A DNA stretch of 64,000 nt from Stichopus chloronotus (Eukaryota > Echinodermata > Holothuroidea > Aspidochirotida > Stichopodidae): the NCBI GenBank assembly GCA_021234535.1, contig CM037843.1, positions 2,436,820 through 2,500,819 of the forward strand, written 5' to 3'. Positions within the stretch are counted from its first letter, which is position 1. The number at the start of each line of letters is the position of its first letter. The translations under genes were made by a program, and so were the position numbers. Shown piece after piece: positions 37,446 through 51,700 of this stretch. The notes beneath the pieces were generated by a model that saw nothing but the letters and a program-made list of their open reading frames with translations, did no database searches and was not told where the DNA came from.

Positions 37446-40254
37446 ATATCTGTGGTCTGATCTGTGATCACCTCACATGACATTTGACCTCTTCCAAATG
37501 CAATAGAAGACATGAAATTCCAAGAATATTCACTTTGTGAACATGTGACAAACATGAATTTCACAGAAAAAGTATAGCATGTTCAAGAGTTTGTGTTATC
37601 CTGGCATAAACATATATCGACAGATGCAAATCCAGGCGTATACTTGCATACACATTCACGACTGCACAGACTCCTCTAACTTTCAGAAAAGACATGAAAT
37701 GACGTAGTCTCTTGGAATGCACATTGCTCAATGCAAAAGAGTAAAACGACACATATATATTTCATGGTCTCAGTATAGAAAAAGGATGCTTCATTGCCCT
37801 GGAACACAGTAACTTACACTTTAGATAACAATAAGATTATGGCACTCACACAAAAGAGAAATGACCGCTTGCACCACTTTCACAGTACTATTTTTATTAA
37901 TTATGTAAGGGCAATGAATAAAGCCAAAATTGACATTAATTCAGTAAATGCACATCCATGTCTATAATAACATTAATAACTGCTACAACTGCAGTGACAG
38001 TCGACAGCTGGTGACAGAAAGATGAGCCCCGTTCTGAGACATCTTTCTCAACCTTCTGAACAGATCAGTAATCTACAGAGGGTCATAAATTGTGCTATAA
38101 TGGATTGTGCTTTAATGGCTTGATGCAAATATTGTAAATGTAAAAAGCAAAGAGACTTTGCACCACAGATCTAGAGTCCTGTTTTTCTACACAATAAAGA
38201 CTGCAATAATATGATTGCAAAATTATAAGAGGCACTTCCCTGTCATTTTTATAGTAAAGTGGTATTTTGTTCAAGTTTGTTCAATACATAAAGGGTTGCT
38301 ACATAAAGAAAGAGAATGGCTTGTTCCATTAACATTCTTTGATTTGCTTTCAAATATATTGCAAAAGACAACTTTCCTAGGAGCCAACTGTGTGTAAAGA
38401 AAGGAAGAATTAGTAAGAATGTACTTAAATGGGCGTATGGATGCACAGCGGAAAAAGATCCACCTTTGTACTGTATCTTTAACAAACAATTCGCTCTCAT
38501 ATATCTATTGTGGGGATTTAAACTTCATGACTTTTCCAGGGTTTCCATGACCATCCTAAAACCGATATACAAACCTTGGACAAATTAAGCTTCTCCATCT
38601 ACAGAGTTGTTTCTGTGAGATTCAATTCAACAGCATCTTGTATCTTTGTCACCAAATGAGTGGCTTTTTTCCCACAAGCCAAAATGTAAGAATCTTTAGC
38701 CACATAAAGATATTGTCCATTTACTTGCACACATCCAGTGCTGCTTAGTGAATACTCTGTGCATTAATTAGATTCTGAGACTTCACTCATCTTACAAGTC
38801 CACGAACTTCTTATTAAACACCTTATCCTACATATTAAAATAGAACTTTGTGGATATATTGAGTTTTACCTGCAAATTCCAAGCCATCATTGGACGAATC
38901 CCATACCTTTTTTATGGCTTTATAGTGCTTGAAAACTCTGAAATGAATACTAAAAGTTGTTTCAATTGACAGCTTAATATTAAAAGATCAGACATAAATA
39001 TCTCAAATACTCAGAAACAGACATCACTAAAACAGTGACAATTTCAAACCTGAAAGCACATAGCTGGCATGATGCTTCTTGATCAACTGGTCTTGTACAC
39101 CCCCAACACGTCTCATTCTACAGCATGGAATTATACTGCCCCAATTACTGCAGGCTGATAGATGACATTGCTATATTTACAAATAAAGTGTTGGCAATGC
39201 AAATACTAAGGCAAACTTGATGAAAATCTCACAATTACACTTAAACCTAGTCAATGGAACTCTGCTGACAAAGAGTTCCTACAGAAAAACAAATTATGAA
39301 AATTACCAGACAACTGACCTTAGTAAATGTTTGTCCAGAGAGCCTATCTTCTCTGCTAACATTAATAGTCCACGATGCAATCAATAATACTACCCTTGCT
39401 GTGTCATTGGTATGTATCTCCAAATATCTCCTGCAACAAACACACATGCTCGTATGCTCCGGTGCTCCCGTCTCAATAGTAGCAGCACTCGGCCGTTGGT
39501 ACACGATTCTGTGAACACTACAATCCCATAGTTGCAGTCTCTAAAATTGCTTCTGCTTTTAGCACAATAATAGCCTCATACATCCATGTGATCTCCGCTC
39601 AGTACAGAGCAGCATCACCCTTGATTTGTTAGTACTACGTACAAATTACTACTACGGCACAGTTGTATCACAAATGCGCACACTATACGGTATTAATATG
39701 GGCTTCTCAGCTGTGATATTAAAAGAAAGAAGGTTGAATGGGAAACTCGTTAAAGGGGGTCTGCCCTGTTTGGCTCTTGCATATAGTATGCATGTATGTC
39801 TGATAGGAGTTTTCAGTGAATGTTATAGGCCTTTGTCTTGCCTCAAATGGAAATGCCACAAGAGGTAATTAGGAAGAGGTCAATATTTACATTGATTCAA
39901 TGATATTACTACAGAAGCAGATTGTATGTATTTGTGCCTTTGTGTTGTCAACATTGTATACATGTGTGTTGTAATGCTCCCAATGTCTGAGTGTAGGGAC
40001 ACATCTTTTCCAGAACATATGAATGGAGGGGTGAAAGGAGGGTGGTACAAACTAAAAATCACCAGAAAACAAATATGTAAGGTCGAAGTTACTATTTTGG
40101 CACCAAACTGAGATTTTAGAGCTAGCAAGTAAAGAAATTGTACGTGTAGAGGTGACGTGCAATAACTACTGTGGATGCACAAAATCAAGCTGTCAAGCAC
40201 TGGGTGGATTTCCACGACAGTCAGACATAAATTTAAGCACAACTGTCTAGTACT

Positions 40255-40440
40255 GTGCAGGTGCCAGGCATTGTACAGATGTTGGGCAATCTGCAGGTTT
40301 TGGGCAACACAGGTGTCGGCCAGCGTAGGTGTCGGCCAGCGCAGGTGTGGGGCAGTACAGGTGTCAGGCAGCGTGTGGTGCTGGACACCATGCAGATGTT
40401 GGGCAGCACCGTAGGTGATGGGCAGTGCTTCTGTTGGGCA
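40255..40440 (+). repeat. Minisatellite, 16-18 bp unit (AGGTGTCGGCCAGCGT-like)
   Basis: Around 40310-40372 four units follow in tight succession: AGGTGTCGGCCAGCGT, AGGTGTCGGCCAGCGC, AGGTGTGGGGCAGTAC and AGGTGTCAGGCAGCG. More degenerate units (CAGATGTTGGGCA, GTAGGTGATGGGCAG) occur on both sides. The array creates a 205-codon open frame on the minus strand (39880-40497), rich in His, Leu, Thr and Cys, that shows no domain. Confidence 0.75.
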
Positions 40441-43320
40441 CCCCTCCAGATCAGGAGCCTTTCTTTGAACTGAGGTGCCTGAAACCACAGCAGTCACACT
40501 TTAGCTAGTACCTCAAATCGCAAGCAATCTGAAATATTCCGACTCTAACAGCTAATTCAGCCCAACCAGTTGACTTACTGATAATTTCACAAATGTCTCT
40601 TAAAGTGATTGAGTGAGTACTGAAAACCAGGAGGATAATAATATGCTTGTCTCTTTCTTTTTTAAATGTACATGCAAGGTTGCACATGGACAGATTACGT
40701 CTTTCAACGAACGAAAATGATGTTAACTTCTTTGAAAAGCAATGGGATGGGCATATAAACAGTAAAAGACAAGTATCATATTAAATTGAAAATTGACAGT
40801 TCTTACTATAAGCAACTACATAATGAACATGCAACAGCACAGATTTCACTGTGAATCAAAACCATACTTCTCAAGTCGTCGCTCCTTGGTCGGCATCGGT
40901 ACAGTAGTATTTGGTAAAAGGAATCACTGTATTTGCAAATAACCTACTAACTGTCCACATCATTGCGGCATCAGTAATCCTGAGCTGTTTTGACTAGAGC
41001 TGAATATTCAGTACTCTCATACTTCTCACTGGCTTATTCAAAGAAGCACACACTTGATTTGAATGAAAACTGTCAAACACTGCATTATTGTATTTTACAC
41101 ATTTCGTCGTTAAGTTAAAAGAATTTGAAATAATATGGCAGAATTAACCATCTGAAAACTACTTATTTTCCAAAATTGTCTCGATGGACATGAAATTTCT
41201 AAGTCTTTTATTACTTTTTGACCACAGACATGATCACTTTAATTCAACACCTCAGAAATAAACCAATGTGGATACACATTCAACACATAAACTGTACGAG
41301 AGCCTCGACCAACCACTAGTAACAGGCAAAGGCCTACAGTGAACTGTTGCAAGTGAGATTGCCTTACATCCCACTTGCTAGCCTGTATACAAGAACATGA
41401 CGGGGACATGGGGAAACTTTAATTTTTTTATTTTTGCTTTATTGTTAAGGAATAAATACAAAATGTGACGTGAAACAAATGAAAAAAAAAGGGTGTCAAT
41501 TTCTTTACTCTCCAGTGTGTAATTTTACAGATTTTTTTTGTTTTGTTTGTGTTACAACTTCTCATTAACAAGATTTGGATTTTATTTATATGAAAGCAAC
41601 TTTTCAATGGAATAATCAATCAGCTAACCTTGGTAAACACATTAGGGACCAAAAGGAGTTTTGTGTTGAAAATTGAAAGTGCTTGTAGTACATAAATACC
41701 TTTCACAGTACACAGTGATAATGTGCAAATGTTCTTGCCTAAAAGTTTTCACCACAAAGGTGCCTATATGCAGAACTGTATATATGCAGACTGACAGATA
41801 CTACACTACCCAGAAGGCACCCCTACAAACTGAATTTGCATCCTTTAAATATGAACCAGTTTGCATCCGTAATAATAAGAATTTGTATCTACCTTGCAAC
41901 TTTCACGTATGTCTAGATACTGCTGCTTCGTTTTTGACATTCTACGGCCAAATCTCGTGGTGGTATGGCTTCACAGGCTTAAAAGAGTAAAAGGCTTCAG
42001 GGAGTAAATGTTGAAGCACACTAAATTACTATGGATCTAAAAATAACAAACAACCACCCAAAACAGCTGTCAAAGTAAAGGAAAGGCTCCTCTGCATTGA
42101 TATATCATTGCAGTGTGATGTTAATGCAGCACTAGTTGTATCCAATCTGTCACAATATGCTACTATGTTAACCAGGAATGTTCACTTCAAAGATTATACT
42201 GTACTAAATCAATTGTACATGTTAGAACAATGTATGTACATGATGTACAGTTCTAATGGGTTACAATTATTTGCTACTGTATGAATGGGAGTTGGAGAGG
42301 GGGAGCATTTGACTTTTCACTGCTGGAATGGATTCACAGTACTTGAATAACATCGCAGAAAACATCACAATGCCTTATCTCCATACTGATTTTTAAAATT
42401 ACGGAGAGAGGCTGTGTCAGCAAAGAAACAATTTTCTTCAATTCTGTAAACCTCTTATTGTGCCTACATGGTGACAATGTTGATCTGACTAAAAGGCTCA
42501 TTAGGAATGTATACTGGCAGAGACTTTCATCACAAAGTAAACTTGGCTTTTCTGACACTCAGGTCACAGAATATCATACATAATTACTGAACTTCTACAC
42601 ATGCTGTATGGTAACTCTAATCTGTTATTAACAGAGGCCCTTGAACGCAGGAGGAAAAAAAAAACAAAAAAAGAAAAAGCAACGGTAGAGCACGTTGCAG
42701 GTGGTGACACTAAGGCAAATTCATGATGAGCAAATCGATAAGAAAAGATTGGTCAAAACAGGCACTGATAATTTGTGATCAAAGCCAATGAATACTGCTA
42801 TTCAACAGTTGCAAACACTCTGGATACTGTGGTTGTTTACTGAATTCTTAAAATCTTATAACTTATCTGGTTTGTAACAATTGAGTGGTAAAATATTCTA
42901 TGATGGTTCTCCAAACATGACCAGCAGTGGAAGCAGTAGCTGTATATGCCATTCCAAAACCCTCTACCACTGCTCCATAATGTTAGCTATAAACAGACAT
43001 GTCATTCTAGTCTCAATCCCTCAGCCCTGTCAATACTGCATAATTTTCTAGGTGTCCACCAAATTATTTGGACACAATGTACAGGCTACGGTGCTCAATT
43101 CAAAAGACAATATGCAAGTGTATGAATAATGTTAATTTTATTGTTTTTGAAGTTTTTTGTCTTGCTGTTTCAAGGGACTGTTCTTCTTTGTTAAGCCCAT
43201 AAGTTCACCTAAGTTAACATTAAGTTCATAAGTTCACCCATTTTAAGTTCACTTCTTTCCATAACTTATTTTTGATTTTGTTCTTCTTATATGCAAACAG
43301 AATTGCTGTTGAACAATAAT

Positions 43321-43422
43321 GACTGACTGACTGACTGACTGACTGACTGACTGACTGACTGACTGACTGACTGACTGACTGACTGACTGACTGACTGACT
43401 GACTGACTGACTGACTGACTGA
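43321..43422 (+). repeat. (GACT)n microsatellite, 102 bp
   Basis: An uninterrupted run of GACT, about 25.5 units, spans 43321-43422. On the minus strand it makes a Ser-Val-Ser-Gln repeat inside a 105-codon frame, which is a repeat artefact and not a protein gene. Confidence 0.98.
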
Positions 43423-45488
43423 ATACATCTCATCCCAAACAGAAAAGGGGCCATACATCAGCTGCGGAGACCAGTGTTCAAGAAGATGGACCTTTCGAAA
43501 AAGACACTGCTTGACTGACAGCAAGTAAAAATATGTACACTGTAGGTGGTTCACATATCCTACCACCCACTACAGTAAATGCTAACTGTAAGAACTTGAC
43601 AGCTTAGGTATTGTAAATGAATAATGCTGTTTGCAAGTGGAGACCCTTAAAAGTTACAGTGTATACATTCACCATCGGATGGCAATATTTCAAATTAATG
43701 TCTATTCATCCAATTTAGTCTTCTTTGCAACTTACTGTACCTTTCAGCTGGAGATGTAGACTTCACTGTTCTACACAGATGGCCCCATTGGACAAATGTC
43801 AGAAAATTTTAACCTAGCTCTCCCCAAAGAGGGCTCTCCAAGAAATCACACATTTAATAGTCACATAGGCTATGAGCAGATGGATTTACTACCAGAACCT
43901 CTCTCAGTTTACACTATGTTAGGTGTGTGAACTGTGCATCACTACTATATTCTACAGTGTCTTGATTCATGGCAGGAACTCACTGCATGGGTTAAAATTC
44001 TTGCTGTATTTCTCTCACCAGACACTATTAAAAGTTTGAATGGCCACTTTTTTCCATGCTAAAAAGTGAAAGTATTTCTGGCAGGACCATATGCCTCTCT
44101 GATGGCCAAGGTCCCTTTCATTGCCACAAACTGAGCAACAAGGATGATGCATGAAGTGTTTTTTTGAACAACTCAAACATTTTGCAGAAAATTTCTGGAT
44201 TGACAAGATGTGCAATGTTGACATCTGAAGATTTTGCAATTGTTGAATTTACAAGATACAAGGTACAGTTGTCATTTAAACAGTTTGTAGAAAATTGTTG
44301 AAATGATCACTAAGAATGAGGTGAACAAGTAAACATTTTGCAGAAAAAATGTTAAACTGATCAAATTACATAACTGAACATTTTGCAGATTGTCAACTTA
44401 GCCGGTGAAGATGTCCTTAACTTGCTGGCACATTTAAGCTTTCTGCATTAATGCAATGTGATGAGAAAATACTTTGTGGTACATTCAACACTGTAGCAAA
44501 TTTAATGCAACATCTAAACAACACATCATGAGACTGAATTATGCCAACTCTAGGAAACCTTATCACATCATTTCTAACATTCAATCAAACCATCACAATG
44601 CTGTTCTTCTTTAGACACATTTACTGTTTCAAACAGTTTGCATGAGGTTAAATTTAGGACTGAAACATACACAGTGTATGTCTGTGTTTACATTTTAACA
44701 AAACCGTCTTGACATTTTGAAATGCTACAGTTCCTACAAGCATGAGCTCCAGGCTACATTTCCCACTGCACTATGTAAACAAAGTGATGATTCTCTACAG
44801 TATCGTCTAATGTAACACTGACTCCTAGTTTGTGACTGACACAACGTTTAGGGCATGCAACGGAAAAGGTGTGATTAAAAGCTGGAATATGAGTTGAAAA
44901 TTTGCCAGTGAAAGTCAGATTTTGCAGAATGTATTATAGCCACTACAAAAATAGTTTAAGCCCCATTTTTGCATGAGTGAATCAATTCCCATTGGTCTGC
45001 TTGATTTCAGGTAACGGTGATTGACCGTTATGCTTTCTTGCAGAGTCTGAATTTTGTAGGGCGAACAAAAACATTGAGACAATTTTCATATTCAAATACT
45101 TGGAAGATGAATGCATAGTTCTCTTTTAGATTTTGTGACAAGTAATCTCTTCCCCTTACTCTGTCTTCCCTGAATCACTGACAAAGAACAAAGCTAGATG
45201 ACAAGATGATTGTCAGTACAACTGATGTTCCAGCTCTAAGACTATTTATCAGCACTGAAGATTGCCATTTTTTTTTTGACATCATCATGTGCATATATTC
45301 AAATGCAATTACCAGACTTGAATCAAATATTGTCAGGAAATACAACAATGAACAGCACAAAAGAAGCACTCTCCACACATAGCAATTCAGTAAACCTCAT
45401 TAAGGTGTTGTTTTTCCTTCTTTCCTCAGAATCATTCCAATTCGGAGTGACTATGGGAGATGAACTCTTCAGTGATATCAGCACTATA

Positions 45489-45786
45489 GGATCCCCATGG
45501 TGGTGAAAGGTTGGTCAGGATCCCCATAATGGTGGTGGGACATTGGATATGTTCCCCATGGTGGTGAGATGGTCAGGTTCCCCATGGTGGTGAGAGGTTG
45601 GTCAGGATAAACATGATGGTGGTGGGACATTGGTCAGGTTCCCCATGGTGGTGGTGGGACAATAGTCAGGTTCCCCATGGTGGTGAGATGGTCAGGATCC
45701 CCGTAATGGTGGTGGGACATTGGTCAGGTCCCCCATTGTGGTGAGAGGTTGGTCAGGATCCCCATAGTAGAGGGAGGCTGCTCAGG
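45489..45786 (+). repeat. Minisatellite built on CAGG(A/T)(T/C)CCCCATGGTGGTG
   Basis: About ten units of roughly 25-37 bp alternate between two forms: one with GGTGAGAGGTTGGTCAGG and one with GGTGGTGGGACATTGGTCAGG, each next to (A/T)TCCCCATGGTGGTG or a variant. The alternation suggests a two-unit higher-order pattern. Mutated frames argue against coding. Confidence 0.85.
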
Positions 45787-46534
45787 TAGCAGAACAGTTG
45801 TTTATTCACTGATAATTTGTGAAAGGATTCCTCAAAATATATTGTGTATTGTTTTTGTTGTTAGTTTCCTCATAACTGAGTGGTTCTACTCCAGACTGGC
45901 TTCTGTAGATCTGCCAAGGTGCAGTGTCTTCATTCCTTGTTTATGCCATTGCCAATGCTTCAAGAGTCATCTCCCTCTTAACACTTTTCCTTTAGTATTT
46001 CATTCTCTCTGTAAGAACTGAAATTATGTGAGCTCAAATCTTTCGCTGCTGCAGACACTATACTCTGCATGGCAATTTAGAAAAGCAGTTCATTACACTG
46101 TAAAACGACAAGAAGCACAATTTGTGATTTGTTAATCCCTATGGATACTTTATTCCACTATCCACATAAACACCTTTCCACCTAAACATCTTTTCTTGAA
46201 AGGTCTCTCCCAAATACTGTTTATTTCAACCTACGACAATTGCATCGAAGAACTTTCTTTTCATATTCCCCCGATAAAGTACACAAGATTTAATGGATCT
46301 ATGGTGATATTCACAAACTGGGAGGAGGCCATCAATCAGCATTCACAAAGAAATGTTCAGTTGAGGCAACATCCTTGGACACTTGTTCCATGTAAATATC
46401 CACTGTGAGCGCAACCTGAAACATTTATTAGATTTACAGAGATCAAAGTCCTTGCTGTTGCTTTCTGGAAGGGACAAGCAATGTGCTACAATGCCAAAGG
46501 TGCAATCTACTGTACACATGATGAATAGTTGAAG

Positions 46535-46760
46535 CATTTCATTTCATTTTCAATTCATTTATTGATTTAGTCTGCACAAGCAAAACACAGAAACATAGCA
46601 TGGACAGGACACTAAAGATACAGTTCTGTTTATTGAGTGCCCAGGAAAAGGAGAGTATATGAAGGGAAAATATGAAAAAAAAAAGGGGGAAAATGGGGAA
46701 GTAATTCAATAGGTGTTCTGGGTGATTGGGTGGGCTTTTACCTCACCCCTGTGTAAGTTT
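46535..46760 (-). mobile_element. Possible 3' end of a LINE (minus orientation)
   Basis: On the minus strand the segment ends with GACTAAATCAATAAATGAAT and then a short GAAAT-type repeat (46535-46560). This resembles the 3' tails of L2-like LINEs, which often finish in short microsatellites. No reverse transcriptase frame precedes it, so it would be a 5'-truncated copy. The call is tentative. Confidence 0.3.
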
Positions 46761-46844
46761 TATACTTTTTGAAATTCATTGGAACAAGTATGACTAAACG
46801 TACAGAAGATTTGATATTTCATTCCTGACAACCCATATACTGTG

Positions 46845-47542
46845 TCCTCAGTGACTAATTTTACTCATTATCCAAGTTGTTTTTGAAACAACACAAATCA
46901 ATGGCAATCCTTTCTCTTCATTAACCAGAATGCACAAATGCATTGTGGTTTAGATGATTTCAGCGTGAGGATTTTGTTTAAAATTAGTCCTCAGTGACAA
47001 ATTTGACTCATTATCCAAGTTATTTTTAAACGACACAAATCAATGTCAATACTTTCTCTTCATTTACCAGAATGCACAAATGCATTGTGGTTTTCAATGA
47101 TTTCAGTATGAGGATTTTGTTTAAAATTAGTCCTCAATGACTAATTTCACTCATTATCCAAGTTATTTTTGAAACAACACAAATCAATATTAATAGTTTC
47201 TCTTCATGAACCAGAATGCACAAATGCATTGTGGTTTCAATGATTTCAGTATGTGGACTTTTGTAAAATTAGTCCTCAGTGACTAATTTTACTCATTATC
47301 AAAGTTATTTTTGAAACAACACAAATAAATGTCAATCCTTTCTCTTCATTAACCAGAAAGCACAAATGCATTGTGGTTTTGATGATTTTAGTATGAGTAT
47401 TTTGTTTACAATTAGTCCTAAGTGACTAATTTTACTCCTTATCCAAATTATTTTTGAAACAACACAAATCAATGTCTCTCTTTATTAACCAGAATGCACA
47501 AATGCATTGTGGTTTTGATGATTTCAGCATGAGGATTTTGTT
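46845..47542 (+). repeat. 143-bp tandem repeat, five units
   Basis: Unit starts (TCCTCAGTGACTAATTT or a variant) fall at 46845, 46988, 47131, 47273 and 47416. Each unit continues with ACTCATTATCCAAGTTATTT, GAAACAACACAAATCAATG, TTTCTCTTCATTAACCAGAA, TGCACAAATGCATTGTGG and TTTGATGATTTCAGTATGAG; the last unit is shorter (127 bp). It runs directly into the TGACC array at 47543. A 32-bp piece of the unit (47491-47522) recurs at 10126-10157 with one mismatch, also upstream of a TGACC array. Confidence 0.95.
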
Positions 47543-48790
47543 TATCCAACGTAAGGTAACTGATACATATCATGTCTCAACATGCACAACTGTTAACTAT
47601 AGACATATGTTCAAGAGTTTCCTGTCTTGAGATGTCAGATATGGTTTTCACAAATTCACCCTTGTTGCCAGAAAATTGCCTGCACCAAAAATAATAGGGT
47701 TTTGTGGTAAAAAATATGGTACATCACTACAGCTACATAAAAAATATGAGATCAGTGCAAGCTTTCCTTATTTTAAATGTCATTTTTATGTGGATTTTAC
47801 TACTGAACCCATGCTGACTCTAAATGACGTTTGACCTCCACTAAAAGCATTTAGGGGTTTTGTATTTAATGAATTCACCTACATACTGTCCAAGTTTCCC
47901 TTCTTGGGGTATCATGTTTACAAAACTGTTTTCACAATTTGACCCCTGCTGACCCCAAATGACTTTTGCCCTCCACCAGAAATGATAAAATTCTTGTACC
48001 CAACGTGGTATATCAAATCAGTCCAAGCTTACGTACCTTCTTGTATAAAAGTGGTTACAAGGATTTTGTAATCTCACCCATGTTGACCTCAACTGAACTC
48101 TGACCTCAACCAAAAACAATAGGAAGCTTATTCTTGATGTGGTGCATATTAATAGCAAATACAGGATTTGTCCAAGTTTCGCTTCTTGAGATAACAAGTT
48201 CACAACGTTTTCGCAATTTGACACATGTTGACCCCAAATTTGCCTTTGACCTTCACTGAAAACAATAGGATTCTTACATCGAGTGTGGCACACCTACATA
48301 CCAAGAATGAGGTCTGTTCATACTTCCCTTCTGAGATATCATGTTTACAATGTTTTCACACTTTGACCCCTACTGACCCCTAATGACTCCGAGTGACCTT
48401 TGATCTCCATTAAACACAAAAGTGTTCTTGTACTCGGTGTGGTACAGGTCTACATATTAAATATGAATGAAGTTTGTCCAAGCTTCCTTCCTTGAGATAT
48501 CATGTTAACAAAGTTTTCACAATTTGACCCCTATTGATCCCAAATGATCTTTGACCTCCACAAAAACAATATATGGCTCTTGACTCTTGAACTCAATATG
48601 GTACACCTACATTAAATTAAATTTGAAAACCCCATTAAATATTGGGTTTGTCCAAGCTTCTTGTCTTCAGATATATCAGGTTTACAGGGTTTTCACAATT
48701 TGACCCCTGCTGACCCCAAATGACCATTACCTCCAAGTGCTAAGAACAACAGGCTTCTTGTACTCATTGTTTTACACCTTCATACCAATG
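47543..48790 (+). repeat. TGACC tandem array, older copy (about eight units)
   Basis: Diverged units of about 145-150 bp show the TTTTCACAATTTGACCCC, TGACCTTTGACCTCC-like and TTGAGATATCATGTTTACAA blocks. DR1-like cores lie near 47828, 47963, 48097, 48244, 48397, 48545 and 48719, nearly all with substitutions. The decay is clearly greater than in the 10-12 kb array. Confidence 0.85.
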
Positions 48791-51700
48791 ACAAACATTA
48801 AATTTGAAATTAAGACCACAAATGAAAAAAAAAAAGATCATAGTGATTGTGGACATGTAAGTTAGAATTTTCAATCAGTTAAATAAAAGAACTCAGAATT
48901 CATGGAAGTTTCATTTTAAGTCCACATAATTATTCCCAAACAACAGCGCATCCATGTCATGAGCATAAAATACTTGTTCATATTTTAAATTTGAAGTTAC
49001 TGACCACATGCAACTTAATGGGCTAGTTAATTTTTAGTAAATTTTGTTTAGTAATTCATATGTGGGCCTACATACTGCAGTCCATGGTAATACATTCAGT
49101 TTCGGATCTATACACAATAAAGAAATCGCCAAACAGAAGTCAACAGAAACCCTTCCATTCTGGTTTCATGATGTCATGTGCCTGACCCATTATCATAGTT
49201 TCTTATCAAAAAGAGTGCTAATTAATGAATGTATACACAGTGATTGGGCCAAAAAATCAAATTAGCCCACGTATTTACAACAGCACTTACAGTGAAATTA
49301 CACTGTAACTGTATTCCAGTCTCGTCATGAATAGTTAAAAAGAAAAACAATATCAAAATGAAGATAAACATTATGTTGAATGCATAAACAGCATCAAAAC
49401 ATGACCCAGTCCAGTGTGAGAAAACCACTAGCAGCAACAACAACAACATTAATGTGTAAAATACAATAGAATCTCCTCAACAAAAACTTCAGCTGCACTA
49501 TGCACACACATCCTTTGCAGGCTTCCAATGAACAATACTATATATACTAAGTAATGCATGACACACTTCTTTAATACTACATGACATACCAGTTTAACTA
49601 GTCTAAACGCACACCCATCTTAATGTGCTTAATGTTATGTGAGCTAATCCATTTTTTTGAAGACATACTGTGATCAGAGGAACTGGTGACTGCAATTTAT
49701 TGCGCAATGTTGACTACGTTTCATTTATATAGTGTACACACTGCAGATTACGACACACTTCCACTGTGTTAGAAATGAATGAGTCATTGACTTACTGAAA
49801 ATGACAGTTTTGATATACTGCATGCCATGATGCATGAACCGTGGTACGTGTAACAATGAAAAACTTCAATCATTTGCAGGCAGATGTTTAAACAAAGAGG
49901 GGAGGGTTACAACATTTTTATTAATGCATGAGACTTCATCTAGTATTGCCATGGACTAGGGTTGATGAAATAATTATGGACAGGGCAGTTGCTGAATCTT
50001 CTTTCACAATGTTCAGTTTATGTACATACTGCCATTTAATTGTCTCAAGTGTTAGATTGGAGATATGATAAAAAAGACAAATTTCTGCAAATTCTTCACA
50101 CGTCATGTATTAAAGGAAAATTTGACAAGAGCTTTGCTAGTACTGAACATAGTCACATACTTTTGTTGGCCGTGTATGGATATTACACAAATATGATGCA
50201 GCATAAATATTCATTTTGTTGTCTTTTAAAAAATTGACATTTTGTACATAAAAATGTACACAAAATGAATTTACAAAGCAAAACTATTTCTTTTATACAA
50301 CTGCTGTAAAGGTCAAAATGACAGCATGCTAAAAAAAAAAAAAAAAACATATTTGCAAATCCCTCCATAGCATCCAGCTTGTTTTTGGAATATCTGCCAT
50401 ACAATGCAAAGTGATGTGTATTTGTGTCTACACATAATTCCTTTTTTTACAGAAAAACACAGGCTTTATGTGTGACCGTGAGGTTGAGTAATGGTACATC
50501 TTATTAATTAATTTTATACTAAGCATGTCAAGTCACTGTGTGCAAGACTGCATGTGCGCAAATTTATAAATGTATTTTCAATGCTGCCACATTAACATGT
50601 ATTTCATAAAACAGATCTTTGAATGACAATTCTTGTGATTGATGTCAAGCCACCACATTTCTCGTTCGTATTTTTTTTTTAGTTTAAAGTGGTACTGTAA
50701 TCTTTTCAAAATCCAGATCACTGCAAACTCATCTGACTGAAAAAAGTCAACACATTCCTCTCACATTTGATTTATTAGATTAATGTATTATGATCTGTAA
50801 GAACATCCAGGTCACCGCAAAATCATTCAATGACTTTTCTAAATGTTTGTATTAAAAGTGCTCTGATTTCCCAACATAGCTGAGACTCAACTTACAGTGC
50901 AACTTTATATTAAAAAACAAAGATATTGAGCATGTTTTACTGGGTATTGCATTCACATTGGTTTTAGGGGTGTACTGGAATTGGAATTTCAAATCTGACC
51001 AGAACCGGATTGCTAGATTTATACAAAATTCCTTCCAAAACTTGGTCAAATAAGAGAACATGAACCTATTAGATGGGGTTATGTCTATTCTATTGGTATT
51101 TTTATGGACATTAGAACCACACAGCCTATAAATTTCGAATGCTACTATCATTCTGTGGTTTAAAATTTCGTCACACAGAAACTGTTGTATTCAAGTCTAT
51201 TTTTGTGTCTGCGACTAAAAAGTGGGATGTCTGCATATATGGTTAATAGGTGAAATGGTTATACCAACCCCATTACTAGTCTAAATGAGGTAGCTTTTTA
51301 TGAGGGGGGTGCAGGGTTCTGTCCAGGATGGTTGGAGTGCCAGCAGGGCTATCTAAGCAGAGTGCCACCATGAGTTGGCACAGAGCATACAAGAAAATTT
51401 GTGGAATTTTTAAAAGTTCTCCCAGATGGTAGGAAACAAACTCTCTAGGTGTTGTCCGCTGCACAGCCTAGAAAAAGGGGTCATGTCTGAAATATTTCAA
51501 TAGATCAAAAAAAAAAAGAGAGAAATGTTTCCATTTGTACATTTCGCTGGCTAATTTCTTTGTAATAATACAAAGTCCCCAAATCAGTTGCGACCCATGA
51601 CCCAATGAAACATGACACCTATTTCTTTTGTTTCAAAACTGAAAAACAGTGTGTGAAAATTGCTGCTCTGACACTGACGAAAGCAAAGTTATGCAACTTG

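Noticed and set aside
37081..37467. 128-codon plus-strand open frame overlapping open frames on the other strand
   Set aside because: It overlaps the probable tRNA-derived SINE on the opposite strand. The product has no recognisable motif.
39880..40497. 205-codon minus-strand open frame, the longest in the window
   Set aside because: Its N-terminal half is translated from a 16-18 bp minisatellite and the rest is low-complexity hydrophobic sequence. No domain, signal peptide pattern or codon structure supports a gene.
43249..43566. 105-codon frame with a Ser-Val-Ser-Gln repeat
   Set aside because: It is produced by the GACT microsatellite read on the minus strand.
50690..50840. Two loosely similar pieces (TCCAGATCACTGCAAACTCAT / TCCAGGTCACCGCAAAATCAT)
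   Set aside because: Similarity is confined to about 21 bases; too little to call an element.
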